Positions 18,424-28,266 are shown, numbered from the stretch's first letter. The stretch is 64,000 bases of DNA from Marinomonas rhizomae (GCF_024397855.1 NZ_CP073343.1:2914001-2978000), one strand, 5' to 3'. Translations and numbers: made by a program. Notes: generated by a model from the sequence alone, not told the origin.

Positions 18424-19029
18424 TTAAGATAATGTTCGGTAACCTGCATAAATTCGGGTTGCCGTCGTTATCCAACACATCAAACCGAAAACATACGCCA
18501 TGACAGCAAAGTAACTTGGGAACAAACAAATCAATATTAGCAACGCTATGGTTTCTGTCCCTTCCGCTAGACCACCTAAAAAATACAGCGATTTACGACC
18601 ATAGTCTAAGCGCTCTATTTTTTGCTTCTCTGCCATGATAGCAAACGCTAAAAAACTACTCCCCGTTCCCATAAAAGAAAAAATCAAAAAGCTCGCGGCT
18701 AGCGCGTTCTCCAACGGATTCATCAAAGCAAAACCAAAAATCACCGCTGAATAAAAAATAAAATCCAAAGTGATGTCTAAATATCCGCCTAAATCGGTGG
18801 GCCCCTGCACTCTTGCCACAGCACCATCTAAACCATCCATCACTCTATTAATGATCACGCACAGCAACGCCAATGACGTATTTCCAAAATACAAAGCAGG
18901 CAACACCATCATGCCAAAAGCAAAGCCAAACAAAGTAATCCAATTGGCTTTAATGCCCAATTTATCGATCACCACTGCTGTAATCCGCAAAGGATGTTTC
19001 AAGCTCTTTATAAAAAACGTGTCTAACAT
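18424..19029 (-). CDS. CDP-alcohol phosphatidyltransferase family membrane protein
   Basis: Integral membrane enzyme of 201 aa that transfers a phosphoalcohol from a CDP donor. The family motif is intact as DGLDGAVAR followed by G-x3-D-x3-D (GGYLDITLD). About five hydrophobic segments follow. Phosphatidylglycerophosphate or phosphatidylcholine/serine synthase-type roles cannot be separated by sequence reading alone; the short length resembles uncharacterised PgsA-like paralogues. It is divergent from the esterase gene with an 85-bp gap. Confidence 0.85.
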   Translation of the reverse strand: MLDTFFIKSLKHPLRITAVVIDKLGIKANWITLFGFAFGMMVLPALYFGNTSLALLCVIINRVMDGLDGAVARVQGPTDLGGYLDITLDFIFYSAVIFGFALMNPLENALAASFLIFSFMGTGSSFLAFAIMAEKQKIERLDYGRKSLYFLGGLAEGTETIALLILICLFPSYFAVMAYVFGLMCWITTATRIYAGYRTLS

Positions 19030-19114
19030 TCAAACAACTACCTTGATTCTATAGGGACGAAACTTTCCAAGACTTGATACAATGTATCTATATTCACTTC
19101 CACACAAGGCTCCT

Positions 19115-19876
19115 ATGATACACGCAAAGCAATATGGCTCATCTGGCCCAAATCTTATTGTCATACATGGTTTATTTGGTAATGCTGACAACTGGCACTC
19201 CATTGCACAAAGCTTGGCTGAACATTTCACAGTGCACTGTATCGATCTTCCTAACCATGGTAAATCAGACAGTATGTCTGATGCCAGCTATCCAAAAATG
19301 GCAGAAGCGATATTCGACTGGGCTGAGCTCAATAAAATAAACACTTTTTACCTTCTCGGCCACTCAATGGGTGGAAAAGTCGCTATGCAGATGGCTGCAA
19401 ACGCACCTGTGGGAAAAATTGAAAAACTCATCGTGGTTGATATCTCTCCAGTTGATTACCAACCAAGTCATACCCGTATCTTAGAAGGATTAAAGGCTAT
19501 TGAGAAATCACAGCCAGCCTCAAGAAAAGAAGCCGATGCCCTGCTAAGCTCATACGAATCAAATTTAGCAGTCAGACAGTTCTTACTGAAAAACCTAGTG
19601 AGAAGTGAGCAAGGCTTTACTCTGGAGCTCTCTGTCAACAACATAGCAGATAGTTATTCTACCATCCTAGAAAAGCCAGTTATGGAAAATGTAGTAGACA
19701 TACCAACGCTATTTATCAAAGGCGAGAACTCAGATTATATCGTGGCACAACACCAAGAAGCGATCATGGCTCTTTTCCCTAATGCCAGCTTTAAAATCAT
19801 CACAGACGCTGGTCATTGGCTACATGCAGAAAAGCCACTCCCCTTTACCAGCCTGGTAAAACGTTTTTTACAGTAA
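19115..19876 (+). CDS. YbfF-like alpha/beta-hydrolase (esterase)
   Basis: A 253-aa cytoplasmic alpha/beta hydrolase. It has the oxyanion stretch VIHGLFGNADNW, nucleophile Ser in LGHSMGGK and catalytic His in DAGHWLHAEKP. These are typical of YbfF, an acyl-CoA/short-ester thioesterase-esterase. The start at 19115 has AAGG 7 bases upstream; the frame extends to 19082 without a better site. It ends 3 bp before the oppositely oriented periplasmic-protein gene, so transcripts converge. Physiological substrate unknown. Confidence 0.9.
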   Translation: MIHAKQYGSSGPNLIVIHGLFGNADNWHSIAQSLAEHFTVHCIDLPNHGKSDSMSDASYPKMAEAIFDWAELNKINTFYLLGHSMGGKVAMQMAANAPVGKIEKLIVVDISPVDYQPSHTRILEGLKAIEKSQPASRKEADALLSSYESNLAVRQFLLKNLVRSEQGFTLELSVNNIADSYSTILEKPVMENVVDIPTLFIKGENSDYIVAQHQEAIMALFPNASFKIITDAGHWLHAEKPLPFTSLVKRFLQ

Positions 19877-19879
19877 GCA

Positions 19880-20782
19880 CTAACATGCCGTTTCCGAACA
19901 AAGACCATATTTATCTTTCAAATAAGAAGGGGACGGCAATACGACACCGTGAGATTTGATGAGATAAGGATTAAAACTCACCCGCAACTTGTCAGGGTAT
20001 ACAGCAGGCAAAAGAATCTCTCTTGTCTGCCATACGCCAATTTGATTGGCCAATATGCCTAGCTTGGTGCCTGTATCAGAATAAACAGCAAATAAAGAAC
20101 CCGCTCGAACAAAAGCGAAAGACGGGCCAATCATGACACGTTGCTTATGAAACAGTAACTTTAATACATCCTGAGCTATACGATTCTTATAAAGCTCCGT
20201 ATCAACCAATGAAAACACCATGATTGAATCTTCTAAAACAAAATTGATGGCCTTCAAAACAGAGAGTCGGTCGCTTTCTGTTTTCATAAACTGGAACTCA
20301 AAACCATATTGAGCAGCCTGATCTTGCATTTCTTGCTCATCAACCAAGAGATTATCACTGTAGAGCATAGCCAGTGGTTTACGGTCAAACCAAACCGCTT
20401 TTAGCAATGCTAATCGTTTATCCAAAGGCGCTCCGGAAAATACCGCTGTATTCGGTATTGAACATTGCGCTTGGGCTTTAAGGTATTCCTCTTTACCGAT
20501 GAAAATAGCCATAACCGCCCCTTCAGATACTGATGAGCAAACTTGACTAAAGCTATCCACTCCAATTGCCACCATAACGTCTTCTTCTTTCAGAGAAGAC
20601 ACATTTTGCAGAAATAAAGAACGACGCACTGGGATCAGCTGACTGTCTTCAGGCAGTAATTTAGAAAGTTGGAATGATAGAGAACGTACTGAACTTTCTT
20701 CAATATCATGGACTATATAAATCGCTGCAGACACGTGCATGGATGTCAGCAGCAAAAAAATAATAGAAAAAATCCTTTTCAC
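19880..20782 (-). CDS. Periplasmic ABC-type substrate-binding-like protein next to a TonB receptor
   Basis: A 300-aa protein with a signal peptide (about 1-19, ending VSA) and a two-lobe periplasmic-binding fold resembling the ABC-transporter substrate-binding family PF04392. It is third in pheA / TonB-dependent receptor / this gene, starting 17 bp after the receptor stop. No ABC permease or ATPase is near, so it may work with the receptor, sense its substrate, or serve a transporter elsewhere. Two C-terminal cysteines (LCSETAC) could form a disulfide. Confidence 0.7.
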   Translation of the reverse strand: MKRIFSIIFLLLTSMHVSAAIYIVHDIEESSVRSLSFQLSKLLPEDSQLIPVRRSLFLQNVSSLKEEDVMVAIGVDSFSQVCSSVSEGAVMAIFIGKEEYLKAQAQCSIPNTAVFSGAPLDKRLALLKAVWFDRKPLAMLYSDNLLVDEQEMQDQAAQYGFEFQFMKTESDRLSVLKAINFVLEDSIMVFSLVDTELYKNRIAQDVLKLLFHKQRVMIGPSFAFVRAGSLFAVYSDTGTKLGILANQIGVWQTREILLPAVYPDKLRVSFNPYLIKSHGVVLPSPSYLKDKYGLCSETAC

Positions 20783-20799
20783 TTTTCTATTTATCCAAG

Positions 20800-22845
20800 C
20801 TAGAAAGTGATATTCGTGTAAACATAAGCAAACGTATCTTCCGTTATATTATTGTGCTTAGAAACCAGTGCGTTATTATCCAAACGCGTTTCTGCCCCAA
20901 AACCCATGGTTGCTTTTGAGTATCCTCCTAAAGACAATCGATAAGACAACCAAGTATTGAGAAGCTCGTAATCTTTTCCACCTAACTCTTTTCCATACCA
21001 GTAATAGCTTTGAATAGCCCAACGCTCCGCTAGTGGCAGACTTCCGAAAAAAGACAACATCACAGGCGTTGTGGCCTTCAAAAGACTGGCGTTGTCTGTT
21101 TGAGTATCTTGATATGCGTAGGTGAAACGAGTAATAGCACCAGATCGAAAGCGCCAATCCAGCTCAAGCTCAAGCCCATTGATATTAACATCTTCGACCA
21201 CACCCTCTTCGATAGGCGCATCAGCATTAAGAGCGGTAAATAATTTCTTACTTAATACCATGTCCTCAATTTCATCATGATATAGCTTCACATCAAGAGA
21301 AACACCATGACTCGCCCAGTATTGATAATAACCGAGCTCATAAGAGGTAATTTTTTCCTCTTCCTCACCATTCACTGCGTAGTTTGTGAACGATTCTTTG
21401 CCATTCGACAAAACATAATGCCATTTGAAGTATTGATCTGACAAATCTGGCGTTCTCACCGCTTTGGAAACATTAAATCTAACTGACTCCTGTTCAGATA
21501 GTTTATACGTCATACCAAGCTTAGGAGATAAAAATTCACCTCCCATTTCACTACGCTCGAACATTGCTCCCGCATTGACGATCCAAAGATCGCTCGCTCG
21601 ATACTCCATATTCGAGGAAAGACGAAACACTTCATCACTCGCTGTTCCAGATAAGAAACTCTCGGATTCTGCTTCGTCCCAACGATAGCCTATCGCAGAA
21701 ATTAACCTAAGTTTTTTAGATGCCTCCCACGTGCTCTGAAGTTCAATATCATGACGCGTTTCTAACAGGTCAATCAAGTATGAAACGTCTACATCATCAG
21801 CGCTTGAAGCACTGAAGGCCGCATTATAAAAATCTTTATTTAATCGAGCTTCATGATATTCGCCTAAATCAGATTGATCATAGTAATACTGAACTTTAAG
21901 CTCATGCGTTGGTGAAACTTGCTTACTATAACTGAACTTAATGTGCTCACGATCGACCAAGCGCATAGGGTTATTGGTATCCCTTCCTCCAGATATAGAG
22001 CCTATGTCATATCGCATAGGATCCACTTTGTCTTTTAAAGAGCTCGCACCAATATCTAAATCAAAAAAACTGTTTGACGTTTCTTTTTGAATGAAAACAT
22101 TTCCCATCGTTGAACGATGGCCATCGTGCCTGTCTTCACCGTAGTAATCTTTATCAAAACCATGCACAGCATTTGTTGAAGCAGATGCACGATAACTCCA
22201 ATCTCCATTTAAGCCACTATGCTGCCCATATAAACGATAATCTCCACGAGACCCAGAATACGCAGTAATACTGTCACCCAGAGTCTCTAAAGGAGATCGG
22301 GTGATAATATTCACTACAGCAAAATACGAGTTAATACCGTAACTGGCAGCATTTGGTCCGCGGTTAACCTCCACACGAGCAACATCTTCAATACTAAGCG
22401 GCAAAGTCGCCCATTCAACACGTGCTAGCCCTACGCTATAAACAGAGCGCCCATTAACCAAGACTTGAATTCGGCGATATTGGTCTAACTGAGTACCGTG
22501 GTATGAGGCTTCTTTTTGGCTGGATGATTTATAAGGTGCAACAGAAAAACCGGGGACAAACTGCAAGAGGTCCTCCACGTATTGAATATTAATACGTCGA
22601 ATGAACTCACCATCCAATACCGATAAAGTAGAAGACACATCCACTCTAGGTTGAGACATTTTAGACGGAGTTACCACCACAGGAATATGATCAAAAAAAC
22701 CATCATATGCACTCATATCGGAAAAGCTGCCACCAGCAGTGTTTTCATACAAGGCATCACCTCTGAAAGAGGAATCATCCATTTCTGCCCAAGTACTCAT
22801 ACTAAAAGGCAGACATAAACTAACACATAACCAACGAGTCATCAT
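20800..22845 (-). CDS. TonB-dependent outer-membrane receptor
   Basis: A receptor of about 681 aa with a signal peptide (ending TWA), a TonB-box-like IPVVVTPSK, a plug domain (EDLLQFVPGFSV, RIQVLVNGRSVYS, VEVNRGPNAASYG, AVVNIITRSP) and a 22-strand-type barrel ending in TNITF with terminal Phe. Start uncertain: GTG at 22851 overlaps the pheA stop, but ATGs at 22845 and 22842 are more likely. The plug is closest in style to vitamin B12/iron-complex receptors; the ligand is not readable. It is co-transcribed with a periplasmic binding-like gene downstream. Confidence 0.88.
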   Translation of the reverse strand: MMTRWLCVSLCLPFSMSTWAEMDDSSFRGDALYENTAGGSFSDMSAYDGFFDHIPVVVTPSKMSQPRVDVSSTLSVLDGEFIRRINIQYVEDLLQFVPGFSVAPYKSSSQKEASYHGTQLDQYRRIQVLVNGRSVYSVGLARVEWATLPLSIEDVARVEVNRGPNAASYGINSYFAVVNIITRSPLETLGDSITAYSGSRGDYRLYGQHSGLNGDWSYRASASTNAVHGFDKDYYGEDRHDGHRSTMGNVFIQKETSNSFFDLDIGASSLKDKVDPMRYDIGSISGGRDTNNPMRLVDREHIKFSYSKQVSPTHELKVQYYYDQSDLGEYHEARLNKDFYNAAFSASSADDVDVSYLIDLLETRHDIELQSTWEASKKLRLISAIGYRWDEAESESFLSGTASDEVFRLSSNMEYRASDLWIVNAGAMFERSEMGGEFLSPKLGMTYKLSEQESVRFNVSKAVRTPDLSDQYFKWHYVLSNGKESFTNYAVNGEEEEKITSYELGYYQYWASHGVSLDVKLYHDEIEDMVLSKKLFTALNADAPIEEGVVEDVNINGLELELDWRFRSGAITRFTYAYQDTQTDNASLLKATTPVMLSFFGSLPLAERWAIQSYYWYGKELGGKDYELLNTWLSYRLSLGGYSKATMGFGAETRLDNNALVSKHNNITEDTFAYVYTNITF

Positions 22846-22847
22846 TG

Positions 22848-23714
22848 TCACTTCAACCTATAATCATCCGCCAAATAGGTTCCTAATATCCGCACTTCTT
22901 CAGAGAAGAAACGCAACTCTTCAAGTGCCGCTTGCATAGAAGATGATTGAAAGTGCGCCTCAACGTCTACATAGAACTGAGTCGCGGTGAAATTACCATT
23001 CACCATATAACTTTCTAACTTCAGCATATTAATACCTTGTGTCGCAAAACCGCCCATCGCTTTATACAGTGCAGCAGGGATATTTCGCACGCGAAACATA
23101 AAAGAAGTGATATAGGTTTTACCGTCTTCATAAACGGGCATTTTTTGCTGGCGGGAGAAGACCAAAAACCGTGTTGTATTGCCTACCGTATCATTGAAAA
23201 AAGTTTGTAATACATTTAGACCATACAATTCTGCCGCCAACTCAGACGAAATAACCGCCAAGCCGGGTTCATCGAACTCAGCAATATGCTTAGCCGCGCC
23301 AGCCGTGTCATACATAGCCTGACTCTTCGCCCCTAACGCCTTGATATTGGCATCACATTGCGCCAATGCCTGAGGGTGACTACCAATTCGTGTAATTTGA
23401 TCCAATGTCATCGAGTGACGAGCAATCAGACAATGATTGACAGGCTCAAAATGCTCTTTCACCACATACAGCTGGGTACGCTTTAGTTCTCGATATATTT
23501 CTTCCACTCGACCAGCGGTGGAATTTTCTACTGGAATCATTGCGTAGTAAGCATCGCCTCGCTCCACCATCTGCAAAGCATCAACAAAGCTCGCACAGTG
23601 AATACTGGTCCAATCTGGGAAGGTATGTTTGCAAGCAAGATGAGAGTAAGCCCCAGGCTCGCCTTGATAAGCAACAACCTGCATTGCATCAAGAGTAAGA
23701 TGTTGATCTGGCAT
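22848..23714 (-). CDS. pheA: Monofunctional prephenate dehydratase (PDT-ACT)
   Basis: Converts prephenate to phenylpyruvate in phenylalanine biosynthesis. The PDT domain is about 11-190 with VENSTAGRV and the catalytic TRF in NTTRFLV; the ACT domain is about 200-280. The ACT signature is LESYMVNGNFTATQFYVD, the style seen in alphaproteobacterial monofunctional enzymes. No chorismate mutase domain is present, unlike the bifunctional P-protein common in gammaproteobacteria. The stop overlaps the start region of the TonB receptor gene. A separate P-protein elsewhere in the genome would make this a paralogue. Confidence 0.9.
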   Translation of the reverse strand: MPDQHLTLDAMQVVAYQGEPGAYSHLACKHTFPDWTSIHCASFVDALQMVERGDAYYAMIPVENSTAGRVEEIYRELKRTQLYVVKEHFEPVNHCLIARHSMTLDQITRIGSHPQALAQCDANIKALGAKSQAMYDTAGAAKHIAEFDEPGLAVISSELAAELYGLNVLQTFFNDTVGNTTRFLVFSRQQKMPVYEDGKTYITSFMFRVRNIPAALYKAMGGFATQGINMLKLESYMVNGNFTATQFYVDVEAHFQSSSMQAALEELRFFSEEVRILGTYLADDYRLK

Positions 23715-23825
23715 AGTAGAATCGATTCTGTGATATATTTCCGCTACAGTAACAAATAGACGCTACCATTTACACAAAAATGACACACTTCCCACCATCA
23801 AACACTTCACTAAAGTAAGCGGCTC

Positions 23826-24080
23826 ATGAAAAGATTCTTCATATTATTAGTAAAAGGCTATCAGTTTTTAATCAGTCCATTATTGGGGAATAACTGCCGC
23901 TTTTATCCTAGCTGTTCACAGTATATGATCCAAGCCATTGAACGCTTTGGAATTTTTAAGGGAGTGTGGCTTGGCTTGAGAAGATTGTCTAAATGTCATC
24001 CATGGCACGAAGGTGGCATGGATCCAGTTCCAGACTCATGCCACTGCAAAAGCGAGAAAACAGAAAAAGACAAGAATTAG
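23826..24080 (+). CDS. yidD: Membrane protein insertion efficiency factor YidD
   Basis: An 84-aa YidD with all family marks: [36 protein letters not shown] and GGMDPVPD. It has an amphipathic N-terminal helix and associates with the inner membrane. It is normally found between rnpA and yidC; here it stands alone between pheA and a response-regulator gene. The stop codon overlaps that of the convergent LuxR-type gene. Confidence 0.96.
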   Translation: MKRFFILLVKGYQFLISPLLGNNCRFYPSCSQYMIQAIERFGIFKGVWLGLRRLSKCHPWHEGGMDPVPDSCHCKSEKTEKDKN

Positions 24081-24730
24081 CTTTGTGTCGCGCTCATTTG
24101 CAACTTCAAATCACTCGCAACTAAGACCGCCTGAGTTCTATTATTAATCTCCAATTTACGGAAAATCGCTGTAATATGAGCCTTTACCGTTGCTTCAGAA
24201 ATAGACAATTCATAAGCAATTTGTTTATTCAACAGACCTTCATGCAGATAGCACAAGACCTTATATTGCTGGGGCGTTAACTCAGTGACTTTATGCTGCA
24301 TTGATAAATCAGGCTTAGGTTGCTTGGCAACCTCTTCCCTAAGTCCATCAGGTAGCCAAATACCACCAGCCAAAATCGCATGAATGGCTTGCACATAAGT
24401 AGCGGGCTCACTCGTTTTAGGAATAAACCCCAAAGCGCCAGCATCAATCACCTTTGCAACCATGGTGGTGTCTTCGCTACCAGAAATAACGGCTACGGGC
24501 ACATCAGGAAAGTCTTTACGAATTCGTATGAGCCCATATAAATCACCGCTTCCCGGCATATTCAAGTCCAGCAGCAGCAAATCAAGATCATTTAGACTAT
24601 CCAAACACTGTAACGTCGAATCCAAATCATGGGATTCGACTATGGTAATGCCCTCAATTTCTGACCGTAGTGCGCCACATAGCGCACTACGGAACAAGGG
24701 ATGATCATCCGCGATAACAAGTGAAATCAC
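24077..24730 (-). CDS. LuxR/FixJ-family response regulator (CrbR-like), downstream of acs
   Basis: A 217-aa regulator: receiver domain about 1-120 with phospho-acceptor Asp55 in [10 protein letters not shown], acidic pair in IADDHP, Lys in FIPKTSE. The LuxR helix-turn-helix is about 150-205 ([29 protein letters not shown]). The start is GTG with AAAAGGA upstream. It directly follows acs; in Vibrio and Pseudomonas an orphan-position regulator of this kind (CrbR) activates acs with the sensor CrbS. The kinase is not in this window. Control of acs is inference from context. Confidence 0.88.
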   Translation of the reverse strand: MISLVIADDHPLFRSALCGALRSEIEGITIVESHDLDSTLQCLDSLNDLDLLLLDLNMPGSGDLYGLIRIRKDFPDVPVAVISGSEDTTMVAKVIDAGALGFIPKTSEPATYVQAIHAILAGGIWLPDGLREEVAKQPKPDLSMQHKVTELTPQQYKVLCYLHEGLLNKQIAYELSISEATVKAHITAIFRKLEINNRTQAVLVASDLKLQMSATQS

Positions 24731-24740
24731 TGTGTATCCT

Positions 24741-24770
24741 TTTAAATGTGTAAACCGTCACACATTTAAA
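24741..24770 (-). promoter_or_regulatory. Perfect inverted repeat between acs and the response-regulator gene
   Basis: An 11-bp perfect inverted repeat (TTTAAATGTGT / ACACATTTAAA) has an 8-base centre. It overlaps the acs stop codon (24758-24760) and ends 10 bp before the response-regulator GTG start. It could be an operator for the regulator itself or an mRNA hairpin; there is no T-run for classical termination. Confidence 0.6.
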
Positions 24771-26716
24771 CGGTTTTCAATTAAATCATCAACCACACTT
24801 GGATCAGCTAATGTACTTGTATCACCTAATTGATCATGTTCATTCGCAGCAATTTTTCTCAAAATTCGGCGCATGATCTTACCAGATCTAGTTTTCGGTA
24901 GCCCTTTGCTAGCCCACTGAATAAGGTCTGGTGTCGCAATGGGCCCAATCTCTTGTCGAACAAACTGCTTCAATGACTTAGTCAGCTCTTCATCTGGCGT
25001 CACACCAGCGACAGCACTAACATAAACATAAATGCCTTGCCCTTTAATATCATGAGGGTAGCCAACAATAGCGGCCTCAGCGACGGAAGGATGAGCAACT
25101 AACGCACTTTCAATTTCAGCGGTCCCTAGACGATGCCCTGATACGTTCAATACATCGTCCATACGGCCAGTGATCCAATAATGACCATCTTCATCGCGAG
25201 AAGCACCGTCACCAGTGAAATACATACCCTCGAAAGTACTGAAGTAAGTTTGCTCGAAACGCTCATGGTCGCCATACACGGTACGCGCCTGACCAGGCCA
25301 AGAATCGGTAATAACCAAACCACCTTCAACCAACACACCTTGCTCTTCTTGCAAGACACCTTGCGCATCAACCAAGGCAGGCTGCACACCGAACAAAGGA
25401 CCAGTACATGACCCAGGCTTAACATCACCTTGAACAATACGAGGTGACATCATCATGCCGCCAGTTTCTGTTTGCCACCAAGTGTCAACAATAGGACAAG
25501 AGGCATTACCAATTTCGTTGTAATACCAAGACCACGCTTCAGGGTTAATTGGTTCACCGACACTACCCAACACTCGTAAAGAATCACGTTTGCTGGAGCG
25601 AGTCGCTTCATCACCTTTCGCCATCAAAGCACGAATTGCCGTTGGTGCAGTATATAAAAGAGTCACGCCAAATTTGTCTACCACGCGACCGATACGACCA
25701 GAATCTGGATAGGTTGGAACACCCTCAAATAAGATGCTGGTTGCGCCATTGGCAAGTGGCCCATAAACCATATAACTGTGACCTGTGATCCACCCTACAT
25801 CGGCAGCACACCAATAAATATCGTCTGGCTTAAGGTCAAATACCAACTCATGAGTTAACGAGGCATAGACTAAATAACCGCCTGTTGTGTGGACAACGCC
25901 TTTTGGCTTACCCGTTGAACCTGAAGTATAGAGAATAAACAGCGGGTCTTCGGCATTCATGGGCTCAGCTGGACATTCAGTGCTTTCGTTTTCTACTTCA
26001 GCCGCCCAATCCAAATCACGACCCTCAAACCAAGGTACATCTTTTTGGGTATAGCGATAAACCACAACACCTTCAACCGACGGACAAGCATTCTTGTCTA
26101 GGGCCATGTCGACATTATGTTTAAGGGGAATAGTATTACCTGCGCGACGGCCTTCGTCTGCGGTAATAACGAGCTTCACTCCACAATCATTTAATCGATC
26201 AGCGATCGCGTTGGCAGAAAAACCACCAAAAATAACAGAGTGAATAGCACCGATTCGAGCACACGCCAACATGGCATAGGCTGCTTGGGGGATCATTGGC
26301 ATATATATAGCGACACGATCGCCTTTACTAACGCCTTGGCGCTTCAATAGATTGGCTAAACGCCCGACTTCATCATGCAATGTCTGATAGGTAATTGCGG
26401 TTTTTTCATCACTTTCTTGGTCGCCTTCACAGTAGTAAGCGACTTTATTTGCGGCGTGGGCTAAATGGCGGTCAATGCAGTTGTAAGCTACATTCAGCTC
26501 ACCGTCTTCAAACCACTTAATGTCAACTTCACCGCGTTTGAAAGAGGTATTTTTAACCTTTGTATATGGTGTAAACCAATCTAAACGCTGACCTTCTTTG
26601 CCCCAAAATTCGTCTGGGTTTTCAATCGATTCTTGATAGCGTTTTTCAAATTCTGCTTGACTCACATTGGCATTTTTTGCCGCCTCATTTGAGGTTGCGC
26701 TATATAATGACTTCAT
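24758..26716 (-). CDS. acs: Acetyl-coenzyme A synthetase
   Basis: Activates acetate to acetyl-CoA through acetyl-AMP. At 652 aa it has the AMP-binding loop [15 protein letters not shown], the WWQTETGG core, YFTGDGA and the C-terminal catalytic Lys in [10 protein letters not shown]. That Lys is the usual acetylation/deacetylation control site. The start at 26716 is chosen by GGAG 7 bases upstream; an ATG-like start 12 bases earlier is less likely. It is followed by the LuxR-type regulator after an inverted repeat. It could consume acetate or be fed by beta-oxidation products from the 36-47 kb island, but no direct link is shown. Confidence 0.97.
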   Translation of the reverse strand: MKSLYSATSNEAAKNANVSQAEFEKRYQESIENPDEFWGKEGQRLDWFTPYTKVKNTSFKRGEVDIKWFEDGELNVAYNCIDRHLAHAANKVAYYCEGDQESDEKTAITYQTLHDEVGRLANLLKRQGVSKGDRVAIYMPMIPQAAYAMLACARIGAIHSVIFGGFSANAIADRLNDCGVKLVITADEGRRAGNTIPLKHNVDMALDKNACPSVEGVVVYRYTQKDVPWFEGRDLDWAAEVENESTECPAEPMNAEDPLFILYTSGSTGKPKGVVHTTGGYLVYASLTHELVFDLKPDDIYWCAADVGWITGHSYMVYGPLANGATSILFEGVPTYPDSGRIGRVVDKFGVTLLYTAPTAIRALMAKGDEATRSSKRDSLRVLGSVGEPINPEAWSWYYNEIGNASCPIVDTWWQTETGGMMMSPRIVQGDVKPGSCTGPLFGVQPALVDAQGVLQEEQGVLVEGGLVITDSWPGQARTVYGDHERFEQTYFSTFEGMYFTGDGASRDEDGHYWITGRMDDVLNVSGHRLGTAEIESALVAHPSVAEAAIVGYPHDIKGQGIYVYVSAVAGVTPDEELTKSLKQFVRQEIGPIATPDLIQWASKGLPKTRSGKIMRRILRKIAANEHDQLGDTSTLADPSVVDDLIENRLNV

Positions 26717-26815
26717 AACCCGCTCCATTGTTAAATTTTTTATTCGGATGCTGAACTACTATAACCTGCCAGAGGTTCCAATCTATTCCACTTTAGTCTT
26801 ATTGCAAAAGCAGAC

Positions 26816-27556
26816 CTAAGCGAAACGCCCCGCCTTAACAAAGAATGGCAAGCGTATTTCTTGTTTCTTTGTTGGCTCAGACCAAGCGTCACGAATAATA
26901 GGTGAAGCATTTACTAAAAAGTCATCACCTTCTTCCTGAATGCGCAATTGAGACGCAGACCAAGTCCGAATAAAGTCCAGCGTTTGCGTAACAGACCAGT
27001 GACAGTTCAGCTCAAAAGCTGGAACCTCTATTAATTCAAAGGGAAATTTAATATCACGATATTGATTCCACAACAAACGGCTTTCAGCAGGCCAATAGGT
27101 TTCAAGGTGCGGCAAGACATTCTCTGCAATCGCCTTATCTTCTGCTTCACCAACCTGCAGCCAGTTGTAACCCCAGCAAACAAACATTCCGCCGGGTTTT
27201 AATACGCGCTTGAGCTCAGCCCAAAACGCATCTAAATCAAACCAATGTAGTGCATGGGCAACACACACCACATCGAAATAATCATCGGGATAAAGCGTCT
27301 TCTCAGCGGGAAAAACCTGATAATTCACCTTGCGGTGCGGTGTCGCTGCGGTGACCTGAGACTCACTAATATCAGACGCCTCTACGCGATCAAAATACGC
27401 AGCAAGATCTACCGACGCTTGGCCTGTGCCACATGCACAATCCCATACAGTACTTGATGCTGGTACTTGCTGTGATAACCAATAATAAAGCTCAGCCGGA
27501 TACATGGGCCGAGTCCGCGAATAACTTGTAGAAGATTGCCCATCAAAAGTACGCAT
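26816..27556 (-). CDS. Class I SAM-dependent methyltransferase
   Basis: About 246 aa. SAM-binding motif I is VWDCACGTGQAS, the acidic residue of motif II is in VEASDIS, and the Methyltransf_11-type motif is DVVCVAHALHWFDLDAFWAEL, then RVLKPGG. The AHALHW feature resembles trans-aconitate or lipid-like small-molecule methyltransferases. The start at 27556 has AGAGG upstream. No substrate can be named. The gene lies between acs and a HAD phosphatase, same strand, with no evident functional tie. Confidence 0.85.
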   Translation of the reverse strand: MRTFDGQSSTSYSRTRPMYPAELYYWLSQQVPASSTVWDCACGTGQASVDLAAYFDRVEASDISESQVTAATPHRKVNYQVFPAEKTLYPDDYFDVVCVAHALHWFDLDAFWAELKRVLKPGGMFVCWGYNWLQVGEAEDKAIAENVLPHLETYWPAESRLLWNQYRDIKFPFELIEVPAFELNCHWSVTQTLDFIRTWSASQLRIQEEGDDFLVNASPIIRDAWSEPTKKQEIRLPFFVKAGRFA

Positions 27557-27633
27557 AGAAACCTCTAGACCAAATAGCATTTACACCTCTACAGCTTAAT
27601 TTAAGGCTTCAAGCAATTCTATTGCCGCTTATC

Positions 27634-28266
27634 TCAAGCAATAATCTCGCCGGACAACACCCCATGTTGATGAAGCACTAGACGCGCCTCCTTTATTCCT
27701 TTAACCCGAAACGCTTTCATACCTAATGCATTCGCTGTATCAATGTTTATCTGATTATCATCAATGAAAAGTATCTGCTCAGGCGCCACTTGTAAATGTC
27801 GTATCACATACTGATAAATCGCCTCATCCGGCTTTACAAACCCCACCATATGAGAAGCATAATAACTGTGAAATTTACCAGCCAGTCCCATTTCACCCAT
27901 TAAGCGCGGCCAATGCGCCGCATTAGTATTGGATAAAATAGCACGATGATATTGAGGTTTCACAGCGTCAACTAATTCAAGCGCGCCGTCAAATAATCCT
28001 CTTGGCCATGCTTTAAAAGACGCTTTAAATATTTCCTTATCAATACTACTGCCAACCTCTTTTAATAAGCTATCAGCAAATTGGTCAAAAGTGATTTTAC
28101 CTGAATCAAAGGCAGCGACGGTTGGAGATCTTAACCACTTCAACCAAACCTCAGATTCCTCACCTTGCGTATTCAACATAGCATGCATTTCAGAAACATC
28201 ACCTAAGTCGACTAAGACATTTCCCAAATCAAACAATACAACCCGAATATTATGATCTTGTTTCAT
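27634..28266 (-). CDS. HAD-superfamily phosphatase (YihX-like)
   Basis: A 210-aa haloacid dehalogenase-like hydrolase. Motif I is VLFDLGNVLVD, motif II is LSNTNAAHW, motif III Lys is in VGFVKPDEAIY and motif IV is LFIDDNQINI. The DLGNV(L/I)VD form of motif I is typical of YihX-type alpha-D-glucose-1-phosphate phosphatases. A sugar phosphate is a plausible substrate, unproven. It lies 77 bp upstream of the methyltransferase gene on the same strand. Confidence 0.88.
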   Translation of the reverse strand: MKQDHNIRVVLFDLGNVLVDLGDVSEMHAMLNTQGEESEVWLKWLRSPTVAAFDSGKITFDQFADSLLKEVGSSIDKEIFKASFKAWPRGLFDGALELVDAVKPQYHRAILSNTNAAHWPRLMGEMGLAGKFHSYYASHMVGFVKPDEAIYQYVIRHLQVAPEQILFIDDNQINIDTANALGMKAFRVKGIKEARLVLHQHGVLSGEIIA

